Origin: REBR01 sp033721915
GTDB taxonomy: Bacteria > Pseudomonadota > Gammaproteobacteria > Pseudomonadales > Oleiphilaceae
Assembly (NCBI GenBank): GCA_033721915.1
Contig: JAWWAC010000061.1
Location: forward strand, 1 to 16,662
Direction of reading: 5' to 3'
DNA: 16,662 bases
Below the pieces are notes generated by a model. The model worked only from the letters and a program-made list of their open reading frames with translations, was not told the origin of the DNA and ran no database searches. A program made the position numbers and the translations under genes. Positions 7,544 to 14,526 of this stretch are shown in pieces. Every line of letters begins with the position of its first letter. Positions within the stretch are counted from its first letter, which is position 1.

Positions 7544-8449
7544 ATGCACGATTTACGGCTCCGTCTGACAGCACTCTTGCTGCTGTCATTGCTGCTGGCG
7601 CCACTGGCACAGGCCAATGGCGACCCTGACACCCACCCCCATTATCAGCAGGATCAGCAGGCAAGCTCACGAGAGAATGCCACCGACAGTGATGGAGACG
7701 GCGGCGGCACAAGCGCCTCGCAAACACCCAGTCAGGAGCGGGCCGACGACCAGACCGGGGAGAAAAGCCGCTACAACGGCCTGAAACCGGTAAAGCTGGA
7801 ACCCATGGAGGCCACCTACCGGGCGCAGCTGACCCGGGGCATCTCACTCAGCGGCGAAGCCACACGCTCACTGAAAAAACGCGATGACGGCCGCTGGGAC
7901 TACCGCTTCGATGTGGACTCCTTTATTGCCAAAATCCGCGAATCCGCCGTCCTCAGCTACGAGGACAACCGGGTCATACCCCACCGCTACCGCTACAGCC
8001 TGAAAGGCACCTTTATCAAAAACCGTTCGAACCGTTACAACTTTGACTGGGACAACATGACCGTCCTGGACCTGGACAAAAACCGCCGGCAGGACATCTC
8101 CGACTACCCGCAGATCCAGGATCAGCTCACGGCCCAGCTGCAGCTCTGGGTGGACCTCAAGGCCGGCAAGAAAACCATGGAATACGTGATTGTGGACAAT
8201 GGCGGCACCAAGGATTACCAGTTCGAGGTGCTCGGCGAGGAAACCATTGAAACGGAGAATTTCGGCAAGGTGGACACCATCAGGGTCTGGCGCATCCGCG
8301 ACGAGGACTCACCACGAAGCACCCATATGTGGTTCGCCCCGGAGTGGAACTACCTGCTGGTGAAGCTGGAGCAGAGGGAGGAAGGGGGTGAGGACTTTGA
8401 TATCCACCTGCAGAAGGCGGATATCCAGGGGCAGAGCATCCGCCCCTGA
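7544..8449 (+). CDS. Exported DUF3108 domain protein
   Basis: A 301-residue protein of the DUF3108 family, commonly encoded after purMN in gammaproteobacteria; its role is unknown and its fold is thought to be periplasmic. A Sec signal peptide is clear: basic start, a Leu-rich core at residues 9-20 and cleavage after AQA (~24). Residues ~25-75 form a polar, low-complexity linker rich in Asp, Ser, Gln and Gly. The domain itself follows (YRAQLTRGISLSGEATRSL through MWFAPEWNYLLVKLEQ), with alternating patterns typical of beta strands. The start has a strong GGAGGT ribosome binding site at the right distance. It converges with yjaG, 58 bases downstream, without an evident terminator. Confidence 0.88.
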   Translation: MHDLRLRLTALLLLSLLLAPLAQANGDPDTHPHYQQDQQASSRENATDSDGDGGGTSASQTPSQERADDQTGEKSRYNGLKPVKLEPMEATYRAQLTRGISLSGEATRSLKKRDDGRWDYRFDVDSFIAKIRESAVLSYEDNRVIPHRYRYSLKGTFIKNRSNRYNFDWDNMTVLDLDKNRRQDISDYPQIQDQLTAQLQLWVDLKAGKKTMEYVIVDNGGTKDYQFEVLGEETIETENFGKVDTIRVWRIRDEDSPRSTHMWFAPEWNYLLVKLEQREEGGEDFDIHLQKADIQGQSIRP

Positions 8450-8507
8450 CAACGGCAACCAGAGTGGCTCCGGAACAGCGGCTGAGCCTGGACCCTCCCC
8501 ATCCGGC

Positions 8508-9119
8508 CTAGGGCTGCCAGCGCTCCGGCACCGCCAGCCCCAGATTGCTCACACCCTCGTTTTCCGCCAGGCGTCGCAGGTGCGTGACAAAGCGCTCACC
8601 GGGCTTTCGCGTCACCTGCAATTCGCTCACCAGGGCCTTCTGGAAGGCCTGTTCCATTTTCACCAGCTCATGGCCATCCAGCAGACGGATCAGGGCCTCA
8701 TCCCCCAGCCCTTCCCCCTCGGTGAGCTCCACAAAGCTCACCACAGTACCGGTGGCGATGTCTGCCCCTTCCTCGCAGCGTGATCGCTCACTGTTGACAT
8801 GGCACAGCAGTGCCTGCTCCAGCAACTGGTAGGCGTCCAGTGCCGGTGTGGTGCCGTAGAAATCGTGCTCCTCCGGGTCCGGCCGCACCTTCTCCAGGCG
8901 GGTCAGAAGGCGGAAGACATCGGACTGGCGCTCCGGGTACAGCAGCATGTCCCAGCCCGCATCCAGGATTTCCCGGAACCGCTCACCGTCCGCAGGACGG
9001 GTCAGCTCGGCAAACAGGGCGAAATTGGCAAAACCCCGCTCCGCCAGCGCCAGCAGAAAGGCAAACTGACGCCAGCTGCCCAGTTGCGAGAGGGCTTTAC
9101 GCAGCTGTTTATGGTTCAT
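8508..9119 (-). CDS. yjaG: YjaG family (DUF416) protein
   Basis: A 203-residue protein of the DUF416/YjaG family, of unknown function; it is predicted cytoplasmic and mostly helical. It follows the family along its length: SWRQFAFLLALAERGFANFALF near the start, then the DFYGTTPALDAYQLLEQALL segment and the closing SNLGL motif. E. coli YjaG is 196 residues with the same landmarks. I chose the ATG at 9119, which has GAGAGG immediately upstream; an in-frame ATG four codons earlier (9131) has no ribosome binding site. It lies 66 bases after dcd on the same strand and may share its transcript. Confidence 0.87.
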   Translation of the reverse strand: MNHKQLRKALSQLGSWRQFAFLLALAERGFANFALFAELTRPADGERFREILDAGWDMLLYPERQSDVFRLLTRLEKVRPDPEEHDFYGTTPALDAYQLLEQALLCHVNSERSRCEEGADIATGTVVSFVELTEGEGLGDEALIRLLDGHELVKMEQAFQKALVSELQVTRKPGERFVTHLRRLAENEGVSNLGLAVPERWQP

Positions 9120-9185
9120 GGCCTCTCTCATTCAATGGTGGCGACGCAATGGGAACCCTGAACGGTGCCCCCGGGGCCAGGCTTA

Positions 9186-9752
9186 TCAGGTGCGCGGCAG
9201 TGTCACGCCACGTTGGCCCATGTACTTGCCCTTGCGGTCCTTGTAGCTGGTCTCGCACACCTCGTCGGACTCGAAGAACAGCATCTGGGCCACACCCTCG
9301 TTGGCGTAGATACGGGCCGGCAGATTGGTGGTGTTGGAAAACTCCAGTGTCACCTGCCCTTCCCACTCCGGTTCCAGTGGCGTGACATTGACGATAATGC
9401 CACAGCGGGCGTAGGTGGACTTGCCCAGGCAGATGGTCAGCACATTGCGGGGAATGCGGAAGTACTCCACAGTCTGGGCCAGTGCGAAGGAGTTGGGGGG
9501 GATAATGCAGCTGTCACCCTGGAAATCCACAAAGCTCTTCTCATCAAAATGCTTGGGGTCCACCGTGGCGGAGTGCACATTGGTGAAGATCTTGAAGTCG
9601 GGGCTACAGCGCACGTCGTAACCGTAGCTGGAAGTGCCGTAGGAGATAATGCGCTCACCATGGGCTTCCTTGACCTGCCCCGGCTCAAAGGGCTCGATCA
9701 TACCGGCCTCGGCGGCCATCTGACGGATCCAGCGATCGGACTTGATACTCAT
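9186..9752 (-). CDS. dcd: dCTP deaminase
   Basis: Dcd deaminates dCTP to dUTP, the main source of dUMP for thymidylate synthesis in gammaproteobacteria. All landmarks are present: SIKSDRWI at the start, SYGTSSYGYDVRC, the IIPPNSFALA strand, GKSTYARCGI with the active-site Ser and Arg, and LEPEWEGQVTLEFSNTT with the catalytic Glu. At 188 residues it is the length of pseudomonad Dcd (E. coli has 193). The start has GGAAG eight bases upstream. A predicted promoter lies immediately upstream, so it need not depend on apbC transcription. Confidence 0.97.
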   Translation of the reverse strand: MSIKSDRWIRQMAAEAGMIEPFEPGQVKEAHGERIISYGTSSYGYDVRCSPDFKIFTNVHSATVDPKHFDEKSFVDFQGDSCIIPPNSFALAQTVEYFRIPRNVLTICLGKSTYARCGIIVNVTPLEPEWEGQVTLEFSNTTNLPARIYANEGVAQMLFFESDEVCETSYKDRKGKYMGQRGVTLPRT

Positions 9753-9785
9753 AATCGGACTTCCAGGCTGACTGAACGAGGCCGC

Positions 9786-9814
9786 ATGATACCCCAGTCC
9801 CCGGCCTCAGTCAT
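9786..9814 (-). promoter_or_regulatory. Predicted sigma-70 promoter of dcd
   Basis: Read on the minus strand, ATGACT (-35, 9809-9814) and TATCAT (-10, 9786-9791) are 17 bases apart. TATCAT matches five of six positions. It lies 33 bases before the dcd start. The same -10 hexamer is used in the predicted metG promoter. Confidence 0.5.
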
Positions 9815-9825
9815 CGACCGTTATC

Positions 9826-9847
9826 GAGCCCCGCCCAGGGCTCTTTT
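9826..9847 (+). terminator. Hairpin with T-run, terminator-like on the plus strand
   Basis: GAGCCC (9826-9831) and GGGCTC (9838-9843) form a perfect 6-bp stem with a six-base loop, followed by TTTT. This is a rho-independent shape for plus-strand transcription, although apbC and dcd on both sides are on the minus strand. On the minus strand the stem is not followed by a T-run, so it is at best a weak terminator for apbC. It could stop antisense transcription into apbC. Confidence 0.4.
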
Positions 9848-9893
9848 ATCCACCCGCTCAGGGCTGTTTCATTAACCCGCTCAGGGCTGTTTC
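9829..9893. repeat. Three-copy tandem repeat, 23-bp period, at the 3' end of apbC
   Basis: A 19-base unit ACCCGCTCAGGGCTGTTTC occurs exactly at 9852-9870 and 9875-9893. A third copy at 9829-9847 matches at about 15 of 19 positions. All three start 23 bases apart. The last copy covers the stop codon and the final three codons of apbC (KQP), so the end of the gene has been duplicated into the gap. The degenerate copy overlaps the hairpin at 9826-9843. Confidence 0.85.
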
Positions 9894-10996
9894 TCCCCGT
9901 TCGGCTCATTGACGGAAACACTGGCAATGGGGCCGCTGAGCTGGCGCGGACGCTGTGACAGAATGGCGCCGGCATGGCGGGCCAGGTCACGGTAGGTCAT
10001 GGCCACCTCCGAGTCCGGTTCCGCCACCACCGTGGGGTTGCCCGAGTCGGTCTGCTCGCGGATGGTCCTGTGCAAAGGCAGCTGTGCCAGCAGTTCCGTC
10101 TCGTACTCGTCGGCGATGCGGGCACCGCCGTCGCTGCCGAACAGCGGCTCCTGGTGGCCACAGTGGCTGCAGATATGGGTGCTCATGTTCTCCACCACAC
10201 CTAGCACCGTGATATCCAGCTTGCGGAACATCTCGATGCCCTTACGCCCGTCCTGCAGGGCAATATCCTGTGGCGTGGTGACAATCACCGAGCCGCTCAC
10301 CGGCACCTTCTGGGCCATGGTCAGCTGGATATCCCCGGTGCCCGGGGGCATATCCAGTATCAGGTAGTCCAGGTCGTCCCACAGGGTCTGTGTCAGCAAC
10401 TGCATCAGGGCACCACTGACCATGGGACCGCGCCACACCATGGGGGTCTTGTCCGTGACCACAAAGGCCATGGACATGGCCTGCAGACCATGAGCCTCAA
10501 TGGGCACAAAGTACTTGTTCTCCCGCGTCTCGGGGCGGGTGCGGTCATCAATGCCCAGCATCAGACCGACACTGGGGCCGTAGATGTCCGCATCCAGAAT
10601 CCCCACACGGGCCCCCTCACTGGCCAGCCCCAGTGCCAGGTTCACGGCGGTGGTGGACTTGCCCACACCGCCCTTGCCAGAGGCCACGGCAATGATATTG
10701 CGCACATTGGGCAGTGGCTTGAGGTCCCTCTGGGGACGGTGGGCGCGGATCTTCTGCTGTGTATCGATGCGCACCGCCTCCACACCGGGGAGATCCTCCA
10801 GGGCATGGGTGATAATGCTCATTGCGGCACCCATCAGCCCCTGCCAGGGATAACCCAGCACCAGCTCCATGGACACAGTCCCACCGCTGATCTGGAGATT
10901 CTTCACCGCGTCCAGTGCCAGCAGATCCCGGCCCAGATAGGGGTCCGTGTAACCGCGGATGGCCTCTTCCACGGCGCTCTGATCAATGCTTGTCAT
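9881..10996 (-). CDS. apbC: Mrp/ApbC family iron-sulfur cluster carrier ATPase
   Basis: A 371-residue P-loop ATPase of the Mrp/ApbC/NBP35 family, which binds a [4Fe-4S] cluster and hands it to target proteins in the cytoplasm. An N-terminal MIP18 (DUF59) domain occupies residues ~5-80. The deviant Walker A GKGGVGKST is at ~107-115, DADIYGPS at ~135-142, and the Walker B strand ILDMPPGTGD at ~213. The bridging cluster motif is CSHC (Cys276, Cys279). The start has AGGAGAG five to six bases upstream. It is divergent from metG across 270 bases, a pairing I recall as common in gammaproteobacteria. The C-terminal ~30 residues after the ATPase domain are low complexity, and their last codons are part of a DNA tandem repeat. 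Confidence 0.96.
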   Translation of the reverse strand: MTSIDQSAVEEAIRGYTDPYLGRDLLALDAVKNLQISGGTVSMELVLGYPWQGLMGAAMSIITHALEDLPGVEAVRIDTQQKIRAHRPQRDLKPLPNVRNIIAVASGKGGVGKSTTAVNLALGLASEGARVGILDADIYGPSVGLMLGIDDRTRPETRENKYFVPIEAHGLQAMSMAFVVTDKTPMVWRGPMVSGALMQLLTQTLWDDLDYLILDMPPGTGDIQLTMAQKVPVSGSVIVTTPQDIALQDGRKGIEMFRKLDITVLGVVENMSTHICSHCGHQEPLFGSDGGARIADEYETELLAQLPLHRTIREQTDSGNPTVVAEPDSEVAMTYRDLARHAGAILSQRPRQLSGPIASVSVNEPNGEKQP

Positions 10997-11199
10997 GGGT
11001 CTCTCCTGAGGGGTTGCTGCCAGTTCACGGGCCCTGTGGCCGGCTTGCCTGGCCGGGGCATGGTACTATGCCGGGCCGCCGGCCCCCAAGCCTGGCGCCC
11101 AAACCCGCCTCCAGAGTGCCGTTCAGGGCAAAACAGCTGTGCCTGACCGCCAGACGATGCCGCCATGCCGACATCCATGGCAAAGCCCCTGACTGGCGG

Positions 11200-11228
11200 A
11201 TGAAAAAAACCGGTCAAACCGGTATCAT
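11200..11228 (+). promoter_or_regulatory. Predicted sigma-70 promoter of metG
   Basis: ATGAAA (-35, 11200-11205) and TATCAT (-10, 11223-11228) are 17 bases apart, matching four and five of six positions. Transcription would start near 11235, giving a leader of about 32 bases with no room for a riboswitch. Promoter activity would cover metG and, through the nine-base gap, the rsx genes. Confidence 0.5.
11209..11223. repeat. Paired ACCGGT palindromes within the metG promoter spacer
   Basis: ACCGGT occurs at 11209-11214 and 11218-11223, separated by CAA. Each hexamer is its own reverse complement, so the pair is both a direct repeat and a potential 6-bp hairpin. It fills the gap between the predicted -35 and -10 of metG, the usual position of a repressor or MerR-type operator. 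On the minus strand the hairpin is followed by seven T, so a terminator facing apbC is an alternative reading. Confidence 0.55.
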
Positions 11229-11266
11229 TGCCCTCCCCAAAGCACTCTGCAAGAGCCGGACAAACG

Positions 11267-13324
11267 ATGACAGCGACTAACAGCGAACGCCCCCGGGCTA
11301 TTCTGGTGACCAGCGCCCTGCCCTACGCCAATGGCCCCATTCACCTGGGCCATCTGCTGGAGTATATCCAGACCGATATCTGGGTGCGCTACCAGAAGCT
11401 GCGGGGCGAGAACTGCGTTTACGTCTGCGCCGATGACGCCCACGGCACCGCCATCATGCTCCGTGCCGAAAGAGAGGGCATTACCCCCGAGGCCCTGATC
11501 GAGCGCATTCACCAGGAGCACTCGGAAGACTTCCACGGCTTCCATATTGCCTTTGACAATTATTACTCCACCCATTCCCCGGAGAACGAGGCCCTGTCCG
11601 GCCAGATCTATCAGAAGCTGCGGGACAACGGCCATATCGCCACCCGCACCATCACCCAGGCCTTCGATCCGGAAAAGGGGCTGTTTCTGGCGGACCGTTT
11701 CGTCAAGGGCAGCTGCCCCAAGTGCAAGGCCGAGGATCAGTACGGAGACAACTGCGAGGCCTGTGGCGCCACCTACACCCCCATGGAGCTGATCAACCCC
11801 CGCTCCGCCCTGTCCGGCGCCGTGCCGGTGGAGAAGGAGTCGGAGCACTACTTCTTCACACTGCCGAAGTTCGCCGGTTTCCTGGCGGAATGGACCCGCA
11901 GCGGCACTCTACAGCCCACCGTGGCCAACAAGCTGGCGGAGTGGCTGGACGCGGGGCTGCACGAGTGGGACATCAGTCGTGATGCGCCCTATTTCGGCTT
12001 TGAGATTCCGGACGCGCCGGGCAAGTACTTTTACGTCTGGCTGGACGCCCCCATCGGCTACCTGGCCAGCTTCAGGAACCTCTGCGACCGCCGCGGTGAT
12101 CTGGACTTCGACCACTTCTGGAAGGCGGACTCACAGGCCGAGGTGTACCATTTTATCGGCAAGGACATCATCAACTTCCACGCCCTGTTCTGGCCCTCCA
12201 TGCTGCACAGCGCCGGATACCGCACCCCCACCGCCGTGCATGCCCATGGGTTTGTCACCGTCAACAGCAAGAAGATGTCCAAGTCCCGTGGCACCTTTAT
12301 CATGGCCCGCACCTACCTGGACCATTTAAAGCCCGAGTACCTGCGCTACTACTTCGCCGCCAAGCTCACCAGCCAGGTGGATGACCTGGACCTGAACCTG
12401 GAGGACTTCACCCAGCGGGTGAACTCGGACCTGGTGGGCAAGCTGGTGAACATCGCCAGCCGCAGCGCCGGCTTTATCAGCAAGAAGTTCGGTGGCCGCC
12501 TGGCCGGCTCCATCACCGAGCCGGAAAAGCTGGCGGAATTTGTGGACGCCGGCGAGGAGATTGCCCGGTATTACGAGCAACGGGAATTCGGCCGCGCCAT
12601 GCGACTGGTAATGGATCTGGCGGACAAGGCCAACCAGTATGTGGACGAGCAGAAGCCCTGGGTGCTGATCAAGGACGAGGCCACCATGGGCCAGGTGCAG
12701 TCCATCAGCACCAACGCACTGAACATGTTCCGCCTGCTGATGCTCTACATCGCACCGGTGCTGCCGGAAACCGCCGAAAAGTCCGCGGCTTTCCTCAACT
12801 GCCAGTGGGACTGGAACAGGCGCGGCGAGCATCTGCTGGATCACGGCATCGAGAAGTTCAAGCCACTGATGCAGCGCATCGAGACGCCCCAGATCGACGC
12901 CATGCTGGAAGCCTCCAGGGAAGCCATGCCGGCGGCCAAGGGGGATCAGCCCGCTGACAACAGCCCCGGCGAGCCCTCCCCGGCGGAGCCCATTGCCGAA
13001 GAAATCGCCTTTGAGGATTTCGCCAAAGTGGACCTGCGGGTGGCGAAAATCCTCAGGGCAGAACAGGTAAAGGGGGCCGACAGGCTGCTGCGACTGACAC
13101 TGGATATCGGCGCCGGGGAACGCAATGTCTTTGCCGGCATCAAATCCGCCTACAGCCCGGAGCAGCTGGAAGGGCGCCTGACGGTCATGGTGGCCAACCT
13201 CAAGCCACGCAAGATGAAGTTCGGCCTCTCCGAGGGCATGGTGCTGGCGGCGGGACCCGGTGGCCGGGATATCTGGCTGCTGTCACCGGATCAGGGCGCC
13301 ACGCCGGGTCTGCGCATTATGTAG
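11267..13324 (+). CDS. metG: Methionyl-tRNA synthetase
   Basis: A class I synthetase of 685 residues (E. coli 677) that charges tRNA-Met for initiation and elongation. The Rossmann catalytic domain has ALPYANGPIHLGH (HLGH at ~26-29) and KMSKS at ~336-340. Between them, CPKC (150, 153) and CEAC (163, 166) make a four-Cys zinc knuckle typical of the MetG1 type. After the helical anticodon-binding domain, an Ala/Pro-rich linker leads to a C-terminal tRNA-binding domain (~582-685, FEDFAKVDLRVAKI onward), which dimerises the enzyme. I chose the ATG at 11267, with GGA six bases upstream; an earlier in-frame codon at 11228 lies inside the predicted promoter. The stop is nine bases before rsxA. Confidence 0.97.
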   Translation: MTATNSERPRAILVTSALPYANGPIHLGHLLEYIQTDIWVRYQKLRGENCVYVCADDAHGTAIMLRAEREGITPEALIERIHQEHSEDFHGFHIAFDNYYSTHSPENEALSGQIYQKLRDNGHIATRTITQAFDPEKGLFLADRFVKGSCPKCKAEDQYGDNCEACGATYTPMELINPRSALSGAVPVEKESEHYFFTLPKFAGFLAEWTRSGTLQPTVANKLAEWLDAGLHEWDISRDAPYFGFEIPDAPGKYFYVWLDAPIGYLASFRNLCDRRGDLDFDHFWKADSQAEVYHFIGKDIINFHALFWPSMLHSAGYRTPTAVHAHGFVTVNSKKMSKSRGTFIMARTYLDHLKPEYLRYYFAAKLTSQVDDLDLNLEDFTQRVNSDLVGKLVNIASRSAGFISKKFGGRLAGSITEPEKLAEFVDAGEEIARYYEQREFGRAMRLVMDLADKANQYVDEQKPWVLIKDEATMGQVQSISTNALNMFRLLMLYIAPVLPETAEKSAAFLNCQWDWNRRGEHLLDHGIEKFKPLMQRIETPQIDAMLEASREAMPAAKGDQPADNSPGEPSPAEPIAEEIAFEDFAKVDLRVAKILRAEQVKGADRLLRLTLDIGAGERNVFAGIKSAYSPEQLEGRLTVMVANLKPRKMKFGLSEGMVLAAGPGGRDIWLLSPDQGATPGLRIM

Positions 13325-13333
13325 GAGACTCCG

Positions 13334-13915
13334 ATGACGGAGTATCTGCTGATTCTGGTCAGCACCGTTCTGGTGAACAACTTTGTGCTGGTGCAGTTTC
13401 TCGGCCTGTGCCCCTTCATGGGAGTCTCTGGCAAGCTGGAAACCGCCATGGGCATGTCACTGGCCACCACCTTTGTGCTCACACTGGCCTCGGTGTGCAG
13501 CTACCTGGTCTATCAGTACCTGCTGCTGCCACTGGACCTGGCCTACCTGCGCACCATCAGCTTCATACTGGTGATTGCCGTGGTGGTGCAGTTCACGGAA
13601 ATGGTGGTGCGCAAGACCAGCCCGCTGCTGCACCGGGTGCTGGGCATTTTCCTGCCACTGATCACCACCAACTGCGCGGTGCTGGGGGTGGCGCTGCTGA
13701 ATATCCAGCGCCAGAACAGCTTTATTGAATCCATTCTCTACGGCTTTGGCGCCGCCATGGGCTTCTCCCTGGTGCTGGTGCTCTTTGCCGCAATGCGTGA
13801 ACGCATTGCTGTGGCGGATGTCCCAGTGCCATTCCGTGGCGCGGCCGTGGGTCTGATTACCGCAGGGCTGATGTCACTGGCGTTCATGGGCTTTACCGGC
13901 ATGGTGACTCTGTGA
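13334..13915 (+). CDS. rsxA: Rsx/Rnf electron transport complex subunit A
   Basis: A 193-residue inner-membrane subunit of the Rnf/Rsx complex, which couples ferredoxin-NAD redox chemistry to ion movement; in E. coli it reduces SoxR. Six hydrophobic segments are visible. Family landmarks include TEYLLILVSTVLVNNFVLVQFLGLCPF at the start, the conserved LPLITTNCAVLG in the middle, and NPxE-like polar positions with FGAAMGFSLVLVLFAAMRER. The two Cys in GLCPF and TTNCAV are conserved and bind an intramembrane iron-sulfur centre with RnfE. The ribosome binding site GGAG overlaps the metG stop region. Its stop overlaps the rsxB start by one base (TGATG). Confidence 0.97.
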   Translation: MTEYLLILVSTVLVNNFVLVQFLGLCPFMGVSGKLETAMGMSLATTFVLTLASVCSYLVYQYLLLPLDLAYLRTISFILVIAVVVQFTEMVVRKTSPLLHRVLGIFLPLITTNCAVLGVALLNIQRQNSFIESILYGFGAAMGFSLVLVLFAAMRERIAVADVPVPFRGAAVGLITAGLMSLAFMGFTGMVTL

Positions 13916-14526
13916 TGGATCTTTCCTTTCTGACCGACCCATCCGTCTTACTGGCAGTAGGCGCCCTCACCCTGCTGGCGCTGACCTTCGGCGCCCTTCT
14001 GGGTTACGCCTCACTGCGCTTCCGGGTGGAGGGCAACCCCCTGGTGGAGCAGGTGGACGCCCTGCTGCCACAGACCCAGTGCGGTCAGTGCGGCCATCCC
14101 GGATGCCGCCCCTACGCCGAGGCCATTGTCAACGGCGAGGCCATCAACAAGTGCCCCCCCGGTGGCGAGCGCACCATTGCCGCACTGGCGGATCTGCTGG
14201 AGGTGGAGCCCCAGCCTCTGGACGGCGAGCACAGCCAGGAGCAGATCCCCAGGGTGGCGGTGATCCGCGAGGACGAGTGCATCGGCTGCACCAAGTGCAT
14301 ACAGGCCTGCCCGGTGGACGCCATTCTCGGCGCCGCACGGCAGATGCACACGGTGATTGAAAGCGAGTGCACCGGCTGTGACCTGTGTGTGGACCCCTGC
14401 CCGGTGGACTGCATCGATATGAAGCCCATCGAGATCGGCATCAGCCAGTGGCACTGGGACAAGCCCGAGCGGGCCGGCATCATCGCCAGCGACCGCCTGC
14501 CAGCCACCGGTGGAGACCAGCCATGA
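13915..14526 (+). CDS. rsxB: Rsx/Rnf electron transport complex subunit B (ferredoxin-type)
   Basis: A 203-residue membrane-anchored iron-sulfur protein that passes electrons through the Rnf complex. An N-terminal transmembrane helix (~8-30) is followed by a 4Fe-4S motif with Cys56, 59, 64 and 80 (CGQCGHPGC then KCPPGGE). Two ferredoxin clusters follow: Cys122/125/128/132 and Cys152/155/158/162. All expected ligands are present. I start it at the ATG at 13915, which overlaps the rsxA TGA; a GTG three bases earlier is an alternative. It ends in a four-base ATGA overlap with rsxC, indicating translational coupling. Confidence 0.97.
   Translation: MDLSFLTDPSVLLAVGALTLLALTFGALLGYASLRFRVEGNPLVEQVDALLPQTQCGQCGHPGCRPYAEAIVNGEAINKCPPGGERTIAALADLLEVEPQPLDGEHSQEQIPRVAVIREDECIGCTKCIQACPVDAILGAARQMHTVIESECTGCDLCVDPCPVDCIDMKPIEIGISQWHWDKPERAGIIASDRLPATGGDQP

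Noticed and set aside
9829..9893. CRISPR-like array
   Set aside because: Only three copies with four-base spacers and no cas genes; the unit derives from the apbC coding end.
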